A stretch of 64,000 nt of DNA from positions 203,665-267,664 of the forward strand of contig NZ_JXKQ01000004.1 in assembly GCF_001885945.1 (NCBI RefSeq). The letters are read 5' to 3'. How positions within the stretch are numbered: position 1 is the stretch's first letter; the number at the start of each line of letters is the position of its first letter. Source of the stretch: Enterococcus hermanniensis. Its GTDB lineage: Bacteria; Bacillota; Bacilli; Lactobacillales; Enterococcaceae. Both the position numbers and the translations under genes were made by a program. Under the pieces are notes generated by a model that was given only the letters and a program-made list of their open reading frames with translations, was not told where the DNA came from and ran no database searches. Of the stretch, positions 55,690-64,000 are shown one piece after another.

Positions 55690-55722
55690 AAAAGGATCGG
55701 AAATTATTCCGATCCTTTTTCT
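55686..55722. terminator. Terminator of the DedA gene, shared with the phosphoesterase gene
   Basis: AAAAAGGATCGGAA with its perfect complement around ATTA, T-run flanked. Confidence 0.9.
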
Positions 55723-56516
55723 ATATGAAAATAAAGAATTTCTGGTGGCACGCGGAAGCGTAACGGAGGGCCGGTCGTTCCTAAGCCTGTGTTTACGACT
55801 AAACTTGTAGTAATCGTGAGTGGATAAATGCCTTTATCATAGATTTTTGATCCATAATTTTTATAAGGAAAAAAAGGAAACCGAATTTGTCCCCCGTGAC
55901 TGTGTCCAGCTAAAATCAAATCGAAAGAACTGATATCAGCAATGTTTTTTACTTGATCAGGTTCATGGATCATCAGAAGTGAAAAGGACGCAGGTAAAGT
56001 TTTTACAGCATAATCAGGTGTTCCTTCTTGCGCATCATCGATTCCGGTCAAACTAATCCCATCTACTAAAATAGATTGGTTTTCTAATAGGGTGAAGCCA
56101 CCGTCAAGCAACATTTTTTTTACGACCGCCGCACCGTCAGAACGATAATCATGATTTCCTAAGATGGCAAATTTACCAACAGAAGCTTGAATCTTTGCTA
56201 ATTGACGGCTGATTGCTGTGCAGTCGTGTGTTTGCCAGTAGTTATAATTTTCAATCAAATCACCGGTAAATAAAACAATCTCTGGTTGAGCCTGATTCAA
56301 TTGAGTAACGATTTTAGTAAATCGCTCTGGCTGATAAAAAGGAGAAAAGTGGCTATCACTGATTTGAGCAATCGTGTATGTAGAAGATTCGCCTTTTTTT
56401 ATTGATAATTGAGTATTTTTTTCTACTAGGAAATGTTTTTCTACTAGACGATACGTTTGATAACGACAATAAATAATCGAGGCTATTAGTATGACTATTA
56501 AGCAGAGAACGATCAT
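55704..56516 (-). CDS. Membrane-anchored metallophosphoesterase (YaeI/YkuE-like)
   Basis: A 270-residue calcineurin-like phosphoesterase with one N-terminal membrane anchor. Metal-binding motifs are in order: ISDSHF, FTGDLIEN, GNHDYR, and GHSHGGQIRFP. Relatives include UDP-diacylglucosamine-type and cell-wall-located phosphoesterases; the substrate is not known. The start is placed at the ATG before the hydrophobic anchor (MIVLCLIVILI), with AGAAGGG upstream. Confidence 0.87.
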   Translation of the reverse strand: MIVLCLIVILIASIIYCRYQTYRLVEKHFLVEKNTQLSIKKGESSTYTIAQISDSHFSPFYQPERFTKIVTQLNQAQPEIVLFTGDLIENYNYWQTHDCTAISRQLAKIQASVGKFAILGNHDYRSDGAAVVKKMLLDGGFTLLENQSILVDGISLTGIDDAQEGTPDYAVKTLPASFSLLMIHEPDQVKNIADISSFDLILAGHSHGGQIRFPFFPYKNYGSKIYDKGIYPLTITTSLVVNTGLGTTGPPLRFRVPPEILYFHIEKGSE

Positions 56517-56555
56517 TTTAACAATCCCTTCTATTTTTTCATAGTATAAATTAAA

Positions 56556-56591
56556 AAAATGACCACCCACAAGTTGGACTGGTCATTTTTA
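56556..56591 (-). terminator. Terminator of malR
   Basis: On the minus strand AAAATGACCA pairs with TGGTCATTTT around a 14-base loop, ending in T6. Confidence 0.8.
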
Positions 56592-56595
56592 ACGA

Positions 56596-57606
56596 TTACT
56601 TAAGCGCACGAACTGTTTCGCGTTGAATCAAACGGTGGGGAACGACTAATTGAATTCCACTAGATGGTTCATGATTGATTTGTTCTAATAATTTCTCAGT
56701 TCCTAATTTTCCTAGATCCGTCACATCGATATCGATCGTAGTCAGGTAGGGATGGACCAAAGTTGCAAAAATTGAATTGTTAAAGCTGACGACCGAAAGA
56801 TCGTCAGGAACAGCATAGCCATGTAGAGTTGCTAGTTGGATCATCCGCAAAGCAAAAATATCATCAATGATGACCAAGGCAGAGGCTCCTGTTTGACCGA
56901 TAATTTCTGGGAAGCTTGTGTAGTCTTCGGGCTGTAACATCGTTACTGCGGGATGCGTTGGTAACCCTGCAAGCATCAATGCTTCTTGATAGCCAAAGTA
57001 TCGTTCAAAGAAAATCACTTCTTGGTCGACATTACTGACAAATAAAATATTTTTATGCCCTTTTTCAATCAAATATTCTGTTGCTTGTTTTCCTAAGAGC
57101 TGGTTATCATTGTCGACATAAATAATATCAGCCTCTCGTTTTGCTGGACGACCGATTAAAGTAAAAGGGACTTTCTGTTGATATAAATATTCTGAAATAG
57201 GATCGTCTTTTTCTGAGTAAGCGAGAATAAAACCATCGACTTGTTTTTGGCGATGCATTCGTTGCACGTTCTCTAATAATGCCTCACTATTTGCGGCAGA
57301 TGCTACCGCAGTAGCAATCTGAAAGCCCGCCGCCGTTTCGTTGATTGCATTGAGTAATTCTAAATAGAGCGGATTGCCTAATCGTTCTTGCGAGTCCAAA
57401 GGCGGCAAAATCACGCCAATGGTATTTGCCCGCTGAGTTCCTAAATTTCGTGCGGTAGCATTAGGAAAATAATCCATCTCTTCCATGATTTTACGAACTT
57501 TTTTCTTTGTTTCTACTGAAATACTGGGATGGTCATTGATCACCCGAGAAACGGTAGAAGGAGAGACGTTGGCTCTTTTTGCGACATCTTTAACCGTTGG
57601 TATCAT
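56596..57606 (-). CDS. malR: LacI-family regulator, probably MalR
   Basis: A 336-residue LacI/GalR regulator. The helix-turn-helix and hinge (TVKDVAKRANVSPSTVSRVIN) are intact and a periplasmic-binding-like effector domain follows. It is downstream of pgmB and malP in the same direction, and two matching LacI-type operators flank the malP/malT promoters, so it is the likely repressor of the maltose locus. Confidence 0.85.
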   Translation of the reverse strand: MIPTVKDVAKRANVSPSTVSRVINDHPSISVETKKKVRKIMEEMDYFPNATARNLGTQRANTIGVILPPLDSQERLGNPLYLELLNAINETAAGFQIATAVASAANSEALLENVQRMHRQKQVDGFILAYSEKDDPISEYLYQQKVPFTLIGRPAKREADIIYVDNDNQLLGKQATEYLIEKGHKNILFVSNVDQEVIFFERYFGYQEALMLAGLPTHPAVTMLQPEDYTSFPEIIGQTGASALVIIDDIFALRMIQLATLHGYAVPDDLSVVSFNNSIFATLVHPYLTTIDIDVTDLGKLGTEKLLEQINHEPSSGIQLVVPHRLIQRETVRALK

Positions 57607-57653
57607 CGTTTCCCCATCCTTTCTTTCTTAATGTAATTTATGAGCATTCATTT

Positions 57654-58310
57654 TTATTGCCAATGTTTTTCTAAAAACTCGACTGTTAATTGATCGGTCT
57701 TAGCAACAAGCGGAATATCTGTTCCTAAATGTTTTGCATCACCGACACCGATGGGTTGTGCGCCACTGGCTTTGATGGCAGTGATACCCGCTTGGGCATC
57801 TTCAATCCCGATGCATTCAGTGGCATCAAGCCCGACTATTTTAGCCGCTAAAAGGAAAATATCTGGTGCTGGTTTGCCATGTGCAATCTCTGCTGGATCA
57901 GCGATCCCGTCAAAGTAATCCAATAATGCCATCTGTTTCAACAAAAAAGGACCATTTTTACTCGCTGAAGCTAAGGATATTTTGATATTAGCTTTTTTTA
58001 AGTCTTGTAATAATTTTAAAATGCCCGGATAAACATCTTTTGGAGCGACTGATTGGATCATTTCGACATAGTTATCATTTTTTTCTTTTGCCAATTCTTG
58101 GAATTCGGTGTCAGAAAAATCAGTCGACCGATTCCCATGAGCCAAAATTAATTTCAATGAATCCTCACGACTGACACCTTTTAATTGTTCATTGAATTGG
58201 CGATCAATTGAAATCGCTAATTTATCGGCTAATTTTTTCCAAGCTAGGTAATGATATTCAGCTGTATCAGTAATCACACCATCTAAATCAAATAAAACCC
58301 CTTTAAACAT
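57654..58310 (-). CDS. pgmB: Beta-phosphoglucomutase
   Basis: A 218-residue HAD-family mutase converting beta-glucose 1-phosphate, the product of maltose phosphorylase, to glucose 6-phosphate. The nucleophile motif [14 protein letters not shown] has the second aspartate and the TDTAE-H cap hinge typical of this enzyme; [10 protein letters not shown] and GIEDAQAGI complete the site. Overlaps malP by eight bases. Confidence 0.93.
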   Translation of the reverse strand: MFKGVLFDLDGVITDTAEYHYLAWKKLADKLAISIDRQFNEQLKGVSREDSLKLILAHGNRSTDFSDTEFQELAKEKNDNYVEMIQSVAPKDVYPGILKLLQDLKKANIKISLASASKNGPFLLKQMALLDYFDGIADPAEIAHGKPAPDIFLLAAKIVGLDATECIGIEDAQAGITAIKASGAQPIGVGDAKHLGTDIPLVAKTDQLTVEFLEKHWQ

Positions 58311-60588
58311 TTGACGCCTCCTGTTCTAGCGGAACCGTCATTGTATCATTTAGAGAAATTTCTTTTCCATAAAGCATCATAGCTAAGGCGGGGCCATCTT
58401 TCAAGTCGATTTGGACTTCTTTTTGATTTACTGCAACTGAAATCAAACGACCTTGATAATTAATATGGAACGAATAATGATCCCAATCGGTTGGTAACAT
58501 CGGAGCAAAACTCAATTTTCCCGTGTGAGTCTTCATTTGGGCAAAACCTTGAACGATTGCTAACCAGCTTCCAGTCATAGATGTGATGTGCAATCCGTCA
58601 TCGGTATCATTATTATAATTATCTAAATCAAGACGAGCAGTTCGCTGATACATTTCCATTGATTTATCGATCAGTCCTAATTCAGCAGCTAAAATCGCAT
58701 GGATGGACGGAGAAAGAGACGATTCGTGAACCGTCATTGGTTCATAGAAATCAAAATTCTTCCTTTTTTCTTCTAAAGTAAATTGTTCACCGAAGAAATA
58801 AATTCCTTGTAGGACATCTGCTTGCTTGATGAAACAAGAGCGAAGAATCTTATCCCATGACCAATTTTGATTCAAGGGACGATCCGCAGGTGTAAGATCA
58901 GACGTAGGCATCAAATCTTTATCTAAGAAGGTATCGTGCTGGACAAAAATTCCTAGTTCTTCATCTTTAGGGAAATACATTTTATCAATAATCTTTTGCC
59001 ATTGGACTTGTTCTTCTTCGGTGATCACAACAGTTGCTTGCGCTTGATACTTTTGATAATTTTCTAACGTATATTTTAGAACCCATTGAGCTAAAAAGTT
59101 TGTATACCAGTTATTGTTGATATTGTTTTCATATTCATTAGGGCCGGTAACACCATGAATCATGTATTTATCTTGGCGTTTAGAATAATGCACACGATCA
59201 GCCCAAAAGCGCGCGATCTCAGTTAACACTTCTAAACCTTCTTTTTGTATATACGTTTCATCGCCTGTATAGGTAGTGTAGTTGTAGATTGCATGAGCCA
59301 TAGCACCATTTCGATGGATTTCTTCAAATGTAATTTCCCATTCATTGTGGCATTCGACACCGGTAAAGGTAACCATTGGATACAAAGCGCCTTTCAAGCC
59401 TTGCTGTTGTGCGTTGTGTTGCGCTTGTGGCAATTGGTTATGACGATATTTTAATAGGTTTTTAGTAATGCTTGGATCAGTGATACCCAAGTACATTGGA
59501 ACGGCATAGGCTTCTGTGTCCCAGTAAGTTGCTCCGCCATATTTTTCGCCAGTAAAGCCTTTAGGACCAATATTTAAACGCTCATCCTCGCCATAATAGG
59601 TTGAGAACAATTGGAAAATATTAAATCGAATTCCTTGTTGGGCTTCATCATCACCGCTAATTAATACATCTGCGAGGGCCCAACGATTTGCCCAAGCGAC
59701 ATTTTGTTCGGCTAATAAGTCATCATAAGAAAGTTGGAACTCTTCTAGTAAAGCTACTGCTTTTTCTGGTTGCTGTGACTCTGGAACATCGCGGCTAGTC
59801 AATACGACAACTCGTTTTTCTAAATGAACGGGCTGGTTGATTACTAAATCATAACTAAATGTCTCAGCTACTTCTAAAGTATCTTCTTGTTGTACACCAA
59901 TGGTCGAAGTGACATGTTTCATCGCTCCAGTAACTGAAAACTGCTCAATTCCAAAATTATTAGGAATGGTCTGAGTAGTTAAGAAACTGATGTCTTCTCG
60001 ATGTCCACGTATTTTCTCCAACCAAAACATTTCTTCATAATTGCTATCTTCATTTTGGACATTACTATCTAATTTAGAAATTACTTTTAATTGCGCTTCG
60101 CCAGCTAAACTTTCAGCGGTTAAACGAATAACTGCTAGTTCTTGTTTAACGATGCTTAAAAAACGCTCGAAAGTAATTCGGACCTTTGCCTTGTCGATAG
60201 TTACGGTAAATGATCGTGTTAAAACACCATTTTGCATATTCAATTCCAAATCAAAATCTTCGACAGATGTTTTAGCTAAATCGATTTCATTTTCATTAAT
60301 GAATAAACGCATTTGAATGAAATCTAACGCATTGATTACTTTACCGAAATATTCAGGATAGCCATTTTTCCACCAACCAACACGTGTCTTATCTGGATAC
60401 CAAATTCCAGCAAGATAAGTACCTTTATGATGATCACTACTATAATATTCTTCAAAATTACCTCGCATTCCCATATAACCATTGCCGATGCTAGTTAAAG
60501 ATTCTTGCAAACGTCGATGTTCTTTATCTAATTTTGTTGTACGAATTTTCCAGGGATCGATATCAAAAAGTCGTCGTCCATTATTCAT
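58303..60588 (-). CDS. malP: Maltose phosphorylase (GH65)
   Basis: A 761-residue glycoside hydrolase family 65 phosphorylase, splitting maltose with phosphate to glucose and beta-glucose 1-phosphate. The catalytic acid glutamate is in the [18 protein letters not shown] segment, and the phosphate site region [11 protein letters not shown] is present. The start is 15 bases inside the longest frame with GAGGA before it. First gene of malP-pgmB-malR, divergent from malT. Confidence 0.93.
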   Translation of the reverse strand: MNNGRRLFDIDPWKIRTTKLDKEHRRLQESLTSIGNGYMGMRGNFEEYYSSDHHKGTYLAGIWYPDKTRVGWWKNGYPEYFGKVINALDFIQMRLFINENEIDLAKTSVEDFDLELNMQNGVLTRSFTVTIDKAKVRITFERFLSIVKQELAVIRLTAESLAGEAQLKVISKLDSNVQNEDSNYEEMFWLEKIRGHREDISFLTTQTIPNNFGIEQFSVTGAMKHVTSTIGVQQEDTLEVAETFSYDLVINQPVHLEKRVVVLTSRDVPESQQPEKAVALLEEFQLSYDDLLAEQNVAWANRWALADVLISGDDEAQQGIRFNIFQLFSTYYGEDERLNIGPKGFTGEKYGGATYWDTEAYAVPMYLGITDPSITKNLLKYRHNQLPQAQHNAQQQGLKGALYPMVTFTGVECHNEWEITFEEIHRNGAMAHAIYNYTTYTGDETYIQKEGLEVLTEIARFWADRVHYSKRQDKYMIHGVTGPNEYENNINNNWYTNFLAQWVLKYTLENYQKYQAQATVVITEEEQVQWQKIIDKMYFPKDEELGIFVQHDTFLDKDLMPTSDLTPADRPLNQNWSWDKILRSCFIKQADVLQGIYFFGEQFTLEEKRKNFDFYEPMTVHESSLSPSIHAILAAELGLIDKSMEMYQRTARLDLDNYNNDTDDGLHITSMTGSWLAIVQGFAQMKTHTGKLSFAPMLPTDWDHYSFHINYQGRLISVAVNQKEVQIDLKDGPALAMMLYGKEISLNDTMTVPLEQEASNV

Positions 60589-60619
60589 GATTGTCCTCCT
60601 CATTTATCTTATTGCTTCC

Positions 60620-60649
60620 ATCATACATGCAATCGGTTGCGTTAGTCAA
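60620..60649 (-). promoter_or_regulatory. malP promoter
   Basis: On the minus strand TTGACT, 18 bases, TATGAT. The LacI-type operator fills the spacer. Confidence 0.75.
60629..60640. promoter_or_regulatory. LacI-type operator 1 (malP side)
   Basis: GCAATCGGTTGC, an inverted repeat with the central CG of LacI-family sites, between the -35 and -10 of malP. Confidence 0.7.
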
Positions 60650-60719
60650 GTACGGTTCTATAAATTGTTAACAGGATTTATATAGCGGTTATTATTTTAA
60701 ATAAATTTAATTGTAAGAG

Positions 60720-60748
60720 TTTACAAAAGAGCTTAAGCAATATATAAT
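60720..60748 (+). promoter_or_regulatory. malT promoter
   Basis: TTTACA, 17 bases, TATAAT. Start expected near 60755. Confidence 0.78.
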
Positions 60749-60758
60749 GCGAATAGAA

Positions 60759-60772
60759 CGAAACCGATTGCG
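60759..60772. promoter_or_regulatory. LacI-type operator 2 (malT side)
   Basis: CGAAACCGATTGCG, the same sequence class as operator 1 read on the other strand, lying just after the malT start site. Confidence 0.68.
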
Positions 60773-60792
60773 TAAATTTAGGAGGGAAAAGC

Positions 60793-62976
60793 ATGACGGG
60801 TATAAAGAAGATGTTTAGTTTTGAGTTTTGGCAAAAATTTGGGAAGGCTTTAATGGTAGTTATCGCAGTAATGCCAGCTGCTGGATTGATGATCAGTATT
60901 GGGAAATCATTACCAATGATCAATAGTAACCTTGGCTGGTTAGTAACAACGGGCGGGGTGGTCGAGAATGTTGGCTGGGCAATTATTGGCAATCTACATT
61001 TACTCTTTGCTTTGGCAATAGGAGGCAGTTGGGCGAAAGAACGAGCTGGTGGTGCATTTGCTGCAGGGCTCTCATTCATTTTAATTAACCGGATCACAGG
61101 TGCGATCTTTGGTGTAACTGCTGAAATGTTAGCGAATCCCGATGCAGTCACTCACACATTATTTGGACAAAAAATAATGGTCGATGGTTATTTCATTAGT
61201 GTTCTTGAAGCACCTGCATTAAATATGGGGGTATTTGTTGGGATCATTGCTGGTTTCGTTGGAGCAACGGCATATAATAAATACTATAATTTCCGTAAAC
61301 TTCCAGAAGTATTGACTTTCTTTAATGGAAAACGCTTTGTGCCGTTCGTTGTGATTTTACGTTCTGTGATTGTGGCTGTTGTTTTAGCCCTAGTGTGGCC
61401 AGTCATTCAAACCGGAATCAATGACTTTGGTAAATGGATCGCTAATTCTCAAGATACAGCACCGATTTTAGCGCCTTTTTTATATGGAACATTAGAACGA
61501 TTGTTACTGCCATTTGGACTGCATCATATGTTGACGATTCCGATGAACTATACACAATTAGGTGGAACGTATGAAATTATGACTGGAGCGCAGGCGGGTA
61601 GTCAAGTATTTGGGCAAGATCCATTATGGTTGGCTTGGGCGACTGATTTGGTAAACTTAAAAGATGCTGGAGATATGTCTCAGTATCATCAAGTGTTGAC
61701 ACAATGGACACCTGCACGATTCAAGGTAGGTCAAATGATTGGTTCAACGGGTATTTTGATGGGACTGACATTAGCGATGTATCGTAATGTTGACCCTGAT
61801 AAGAAAAAGAAATACAAATCTATGTTTCTTTCAGCAGCAGTTGCCGTTTTCTTAACAGGTGTAACCGAACCACTAGAATTTATGTTTATGTTTGTTGCAG
61901 TACCATTGTATGCTTGTTATGCAGTGATTCAAGGAGCCGCTTTTGCGATGGCTGACATTATTCATTTACGTGTTCACTCATTTGGTAATATTGAGTTATT
62001 GACACGAGTTCCGATGGCCTTGCGTGCGGGCTTGGGAAATGACTTATTGAATTTTGTGATCACAAGTCTTGCTTTTGGTGTGTTCACGTATTTCTTTGCA
62101 AATTTTATGATCAAAAAATTCAACTATGCAACTCCTGGACGTAATGGCAATTACGAAGTAGATAATGATGAAACACCAGTCGCTTCAGATGCGGGAGCTA
62201 CTTCAGCTGATAGTCAAATTGTCCAAATCATCAATTTATTAGGTGGTGCCAAGAACATCGCTGATGTAGACGCTTGTATGACTCGTTTGCGAGTATCGGT
62301 CAATGATCATTCTGTAGTTGGATCAGAAGAACAATGGAAAAAGGCTGGCGCGATGGGGCTTCTAGTGAAAGATAATGGTGTACAAGCTGTCTATGGTCCT
62401 AAAGCCGATATTTTAAAATCAGATATCCAAGACTTACTGGACTCAGGAGTAGAAATCCCAACTAGTGCGATTCAATCCGAAACCCCAGTTGGAGAAGCAT
62501 CGATAACTACTTATAAAGGGCTGAATCAAGAATTTGTAGCCCCTACAAATGGACAATTGATTCCAATTGATCAAGTCCAAGATGAAGTCTTTTCTCAAAA
62601 AATGATGGGTGAAGGCTTTGCAATCATACCTGAAAATGGAGAGATCGCGAGTCCAATAACAGGAACTGTCATTTCTATTTTCCCGACGAAACATGCAATT
62701 GGTTTAAAAACAGTGGATGGAATTGAAGTTTTGTTGCACATGGGATTAGATACAGTAGATCTTGAAGGTACGCCATTTAATATCAAAGTTCATGAAGGTG
62801 AAAGTATTAAAGCCGGAAAAATAGTTGCAGAAGTTGATTTGGCTAAAATTCAAGCAGCAGATAAATTAACAACGATGGTGGTAGTATTTACTAATGGTGA
62901 TAAAGTGAAAGCTTATCATTATGATAAAACTGGACTTGTTTCACGTGGCGAATCAATCGGAAGCATCGATTATTAA
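60793..62976 (+). CDS. malT: PTS maltose transporter MalT, EIICBA
   Basis: A 727-residue glucose-family PTS permease in the order EIIC (about 1-450), EIIB with the phosphocysteine near 494 in DACMTRLRV, and EIIA with the phosphohistidine near 647 in EVLLHMGLDT. It imports maltose as maltose 6'-phosphate in E. faecalis. Divergent malP and downstream mapP support the substrate. GGAGG precedes the ATG. Confidence 0.93.
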   Translation: MTGIKKMFSFEFWQKFGKALMVVIAVMPAAGLMISIGKSLPMINSNLGWLVTTGGVVENVGWAIIGNLHLLFALAIGGSWAKERAGGAFAAGLSFILINRITGAIFGVTAEMLANPDAVTHTLFGQKIMVDGYFISVLEAPALNMGVFVGIIAGFVGATAYNKYYNFRKLPEVLTFFNGKRFVPFVVILRSVIVAVVLALVWPVIQTGINDFGKWIANSQDTAPILAPFLYGTLERLLLPFGLHHMLTIPMNYTQLGGTYEIMTGAQAGSQVFGQDPLWLAWATDLVNLKDAGDMSQYHQVLTQWTPARFKVGQMIGSTGILMGLTLAMYRNVDPDKKKKYKSMFLSAAVAVFLTGVTEPLEFMFMFVAVPLYACYAVIQGAAFAMADIIHLRVHSFGNIELLTRVPMALRAGLGNDLLNFVITSLAFGVFTYFFANFMIKKFNYATPGRNGNYEVDNDETPVASDAGATSADSQIVQIINLLGGAKNIADVDACMTRLRVSVNDHSVVGSEEQWKKAGAMGLLVKDNGVQAVYGPKADILKSDIQDLLDSGVEIPTSAIQSETPVGEASITTYKGLNQEFVAPTNGQLIPIDQVQDEVFSQKMMGEGFAIIPENGEIASPITGTVISIFPTKHAIGLKTVDGIEVLLHMGLDTVDLEGTPFNIKVHEGESIKAGKIVAEVDLAKIQAADKLTTMVVVFTNGDKVKAYHYDKTGLVSRGESIGSIDY

Positions 62977-62991
62977 AGTGAGGCGATAACA

Positions 62992-63813
62992 ATCAAAGTT
63001 TTAACATTGAACATCCATAGCTGGATGGAAAACAAAGATGAAGAACAAATCGAAGTTTTAGTTGGAAAAATTATTAAAGAAGAATATGAAGTCGTTGGTT
63101 TGCAAGAAATCAACCAATTAATTAATAGTTCTTCTATAATAACTGATAAATATTTTCAAGCGACGAATAATCAACAAACTGTTCATGAAGATAATTTTTT
63201 ATATCGTTTAATTCAACGATTAAATGAGTTGGGGCATTATTATTATTGGAGCTGGACATTTAACCACATTGGTTATGAGAAATATCAAGAAGGGGTAGGG
63301 TTATTATCCAAAGTACCTTTCGATAAAGTAGAAAGTTTGTTGATTTCAAAGACCTCGAATCCTACAGATTATCATACAAGGAAAGTAATGATTGGCGAAC
63401 TAACGATTGCTAATCGTACTGTAATCGTAGTAAGTGGTCATTTTTCTTGGTGGAAAGATCAAGCATTTTATTTTGAATGGAAGAAATTAGAGCAGCGTTT
63501 AATAATAGAGACTAAAGATTTGATTGTTCTAGGGGATTTCAATAATGATGCGAAAATAAAAGAAGAAGGTTATGATCTTATTAAAAACAGTCCATTGCAA
63601 TTGCAGGATGCTTTTAAGGAAGCTAAAAAAATAACTGGAGAGTACACTGTTGAAAAGTCAATTGATGGGTGGGTAGGAAATTTATCTAAATTACGGATTG
63701 ATTATATTTTTACATCAAAATCATTCCTAGTAAGAAACTATAAGATTGTTTTTAATGATAAGAACGAAACTAAAATTAGTGATCATTATGGAGTAGAAGT
63801 AGAGGTGGGTTAG
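62992..63813 (+). CDS. mapP: Maltose 6'-phosphate phosphatase MapP (EEP family)
   Basis: A 273-residue endonuclease/exonuclease/phosphatase-fold protein. Motifs in order: LTLNIHSW (first Asn), VGLQEINQL (metal Glu), VVSGHFSWWKD, LGDFNNDA and SDHYGVEVEV. In E. faecalis MapP removes the 6'-phosphate of imported maltose phosphate before MalP acts, and it follows malT there too. The family start (M)KVLTLN corresponds to an ATC codon at 62992, eight bases after GTGAGG; the first ordinary start codon in frame is TTG 63007, which would cut off the first strand. So either ATC is used, or the start is mutated. Confidence 0.88.
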   Translation: MKVLTLNIHSWMENKDEEQIEVLVGKIIKEEYEVVGLQEINQLINSSSIITDKYFQATNNQQTVHEDNFLYRLIQRLNELGHYYYWSWTFNHIGYEKYQEGVGLLSKVPFDKVESLLISKTSNPTDYHTRKVMIGELTIANRTVIVVSGHFSWWKDQAFYFEWKKLEQRLIIETKDLIVLGDFNNDAKIKEEGYDLIKNSPLQLQDAFKEAKKITGEYTVEKSIDGWVGNLSKLRIDYIFTSKSFLVRNYKIVFNDKNETKISDHYGVEVEVG

Positions 63814-63835
63814 CATATTGCTAATCCATTTTCTA
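63806..63835 (+). terminator. Possible terminator after mapP
   Basis: GGTTAGCA pairs with TGCTAATCC across TAT, followed by ATTTTC. Weak T run. Confidence 0.5.
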
Positions 63836-63873
63836 TTATAGTGAAATATTTTTGAAAACTGTTTGAAAAATTA

Positions 63874-63901
63874 TTGACATTATATTTCAGTATGGTATTA
63901 T
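63874..63901 (+). promoter_or_regulatory. Promoter near the right edge (1)
   Basis: TTGACA, 16 bases, TATTAT with an extended TGG before the -10. Confidence 0.6.
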
Positions 63902-63947
63902 CAATAACGTTGTTGAAATACATTGATATGACAATGAAAAATAGTTG

Positions 63948-63976
63948 TTGACAAGTAATTGTAGGAATGCTATTAT
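63948..63976 (+). promoter_or_regulatory. Promoter near the right edge (2)
   Basis: TTGACA, 17 bases, TATTAT. The gene it serves lies beyond the window. Confidence 0.7.
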
Positions 63977-64000
63977 TACAAAGTTGTCAGTTGAGTTTCA

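Noticed and set aside
60678..61151. A 157-codon open frame opposite the malT promoter and start.
   Set aside because: It is the antisense shadow of the EIIC coding sequence and crosses the promoter and operator region.

Overview
The window is a 64 kb piece of a low-GC Gram-positive chromosome that reads as Enterococcus or a very close relative. The pointers are the spxA/mecA/coiA/pepF stress and competence group, an EfaCBA-type manganese ABC transporter, the malP/malT/mapP maltose locus with a maltose-6'-phosphate phosphatase, a MurNAc recycling operon, L-lactate oxidase, and Firmicute-type leaders (L10 leader, preQ1-I riboswitch). Species is not decided. No rRNA, tRNA, CRISPR array or intact transposase was recognised.

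Layout. 1-5.1 kb: the end of sbcC and a SNF2/SWIM helicase, facing a HAD phosphatase. 5.8-6.6 kb: AT-rich leader. 6.6-10.8 kb: spxA, mecA, coiA, pepF. 10.9-13.3 kb: two tandem sortases with unusual C-terminal domains. 13.4-19.1 kb: spxH and a CYTH protein, opposite relQ-nadK-rlu-mgtE-Nudix. 19.1-26 kb: cutC, rlmA, a well-delimited small RNA, trmL, a histidine phosphatase, recD2, a lipid kinase and a small unknown. 26.3-28.9 kb: preQ1 riboswitch and queT, cbpB, rpmG-secE-nusG. 28.9-35.3 kb: lipoprotein hydrolase, lactate oxidase, efaCBA (efaC carries an in-frame amber codon) and serine dehydratase. 35.5-38.0 kb: rplKA and rplJL with their leaders.

38.1-45.2 kb is an AT-rich accessory island inserted after the rplL terminator. 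It has a damaged XRE regulator followed by three genes. The first is a large protein with an N-terminal PD-(D/E)xK-like region, a helical middle and a C-terminal PIN-like region. The second has a HEPN-type RNLFLH motif. The third has ADP-ribosyltransferase-like motifs. This cassette is the best candidate for an undescribed (possibly anti-phage) system. It contains frame lesions at the start of two genes, including an A8 tract that could be a slippage or phase switch, or a sequencing error.

45.5-64 kb is core metabolism again: Ohr, an aquaporin with non-canonical NPA boxes, an APC permease, a Gls-type membrane protein and a ketopantoate reductase. These are followed by the MurNAc operon mupG-murQ-murP with its RpiR regulator, a DedA protein and a phosphoesterase. 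Last is the divergent maltose locus malR-pgmB-malP / malT-mapP, with paired LacI-type operators over both promoters.

The metabolic logic is clear in two places. MurP imports and phosphorylates MurNAc sugars, MupG splits the disaccharide phosphate and MurQ converts MurNAc-6P to GlcNAc-6P. MalT imports maltose as maltose-6'-P, MapP removes the phosphate, MalP phosphorolyses maltose and PgmB makes glucose-6-P.
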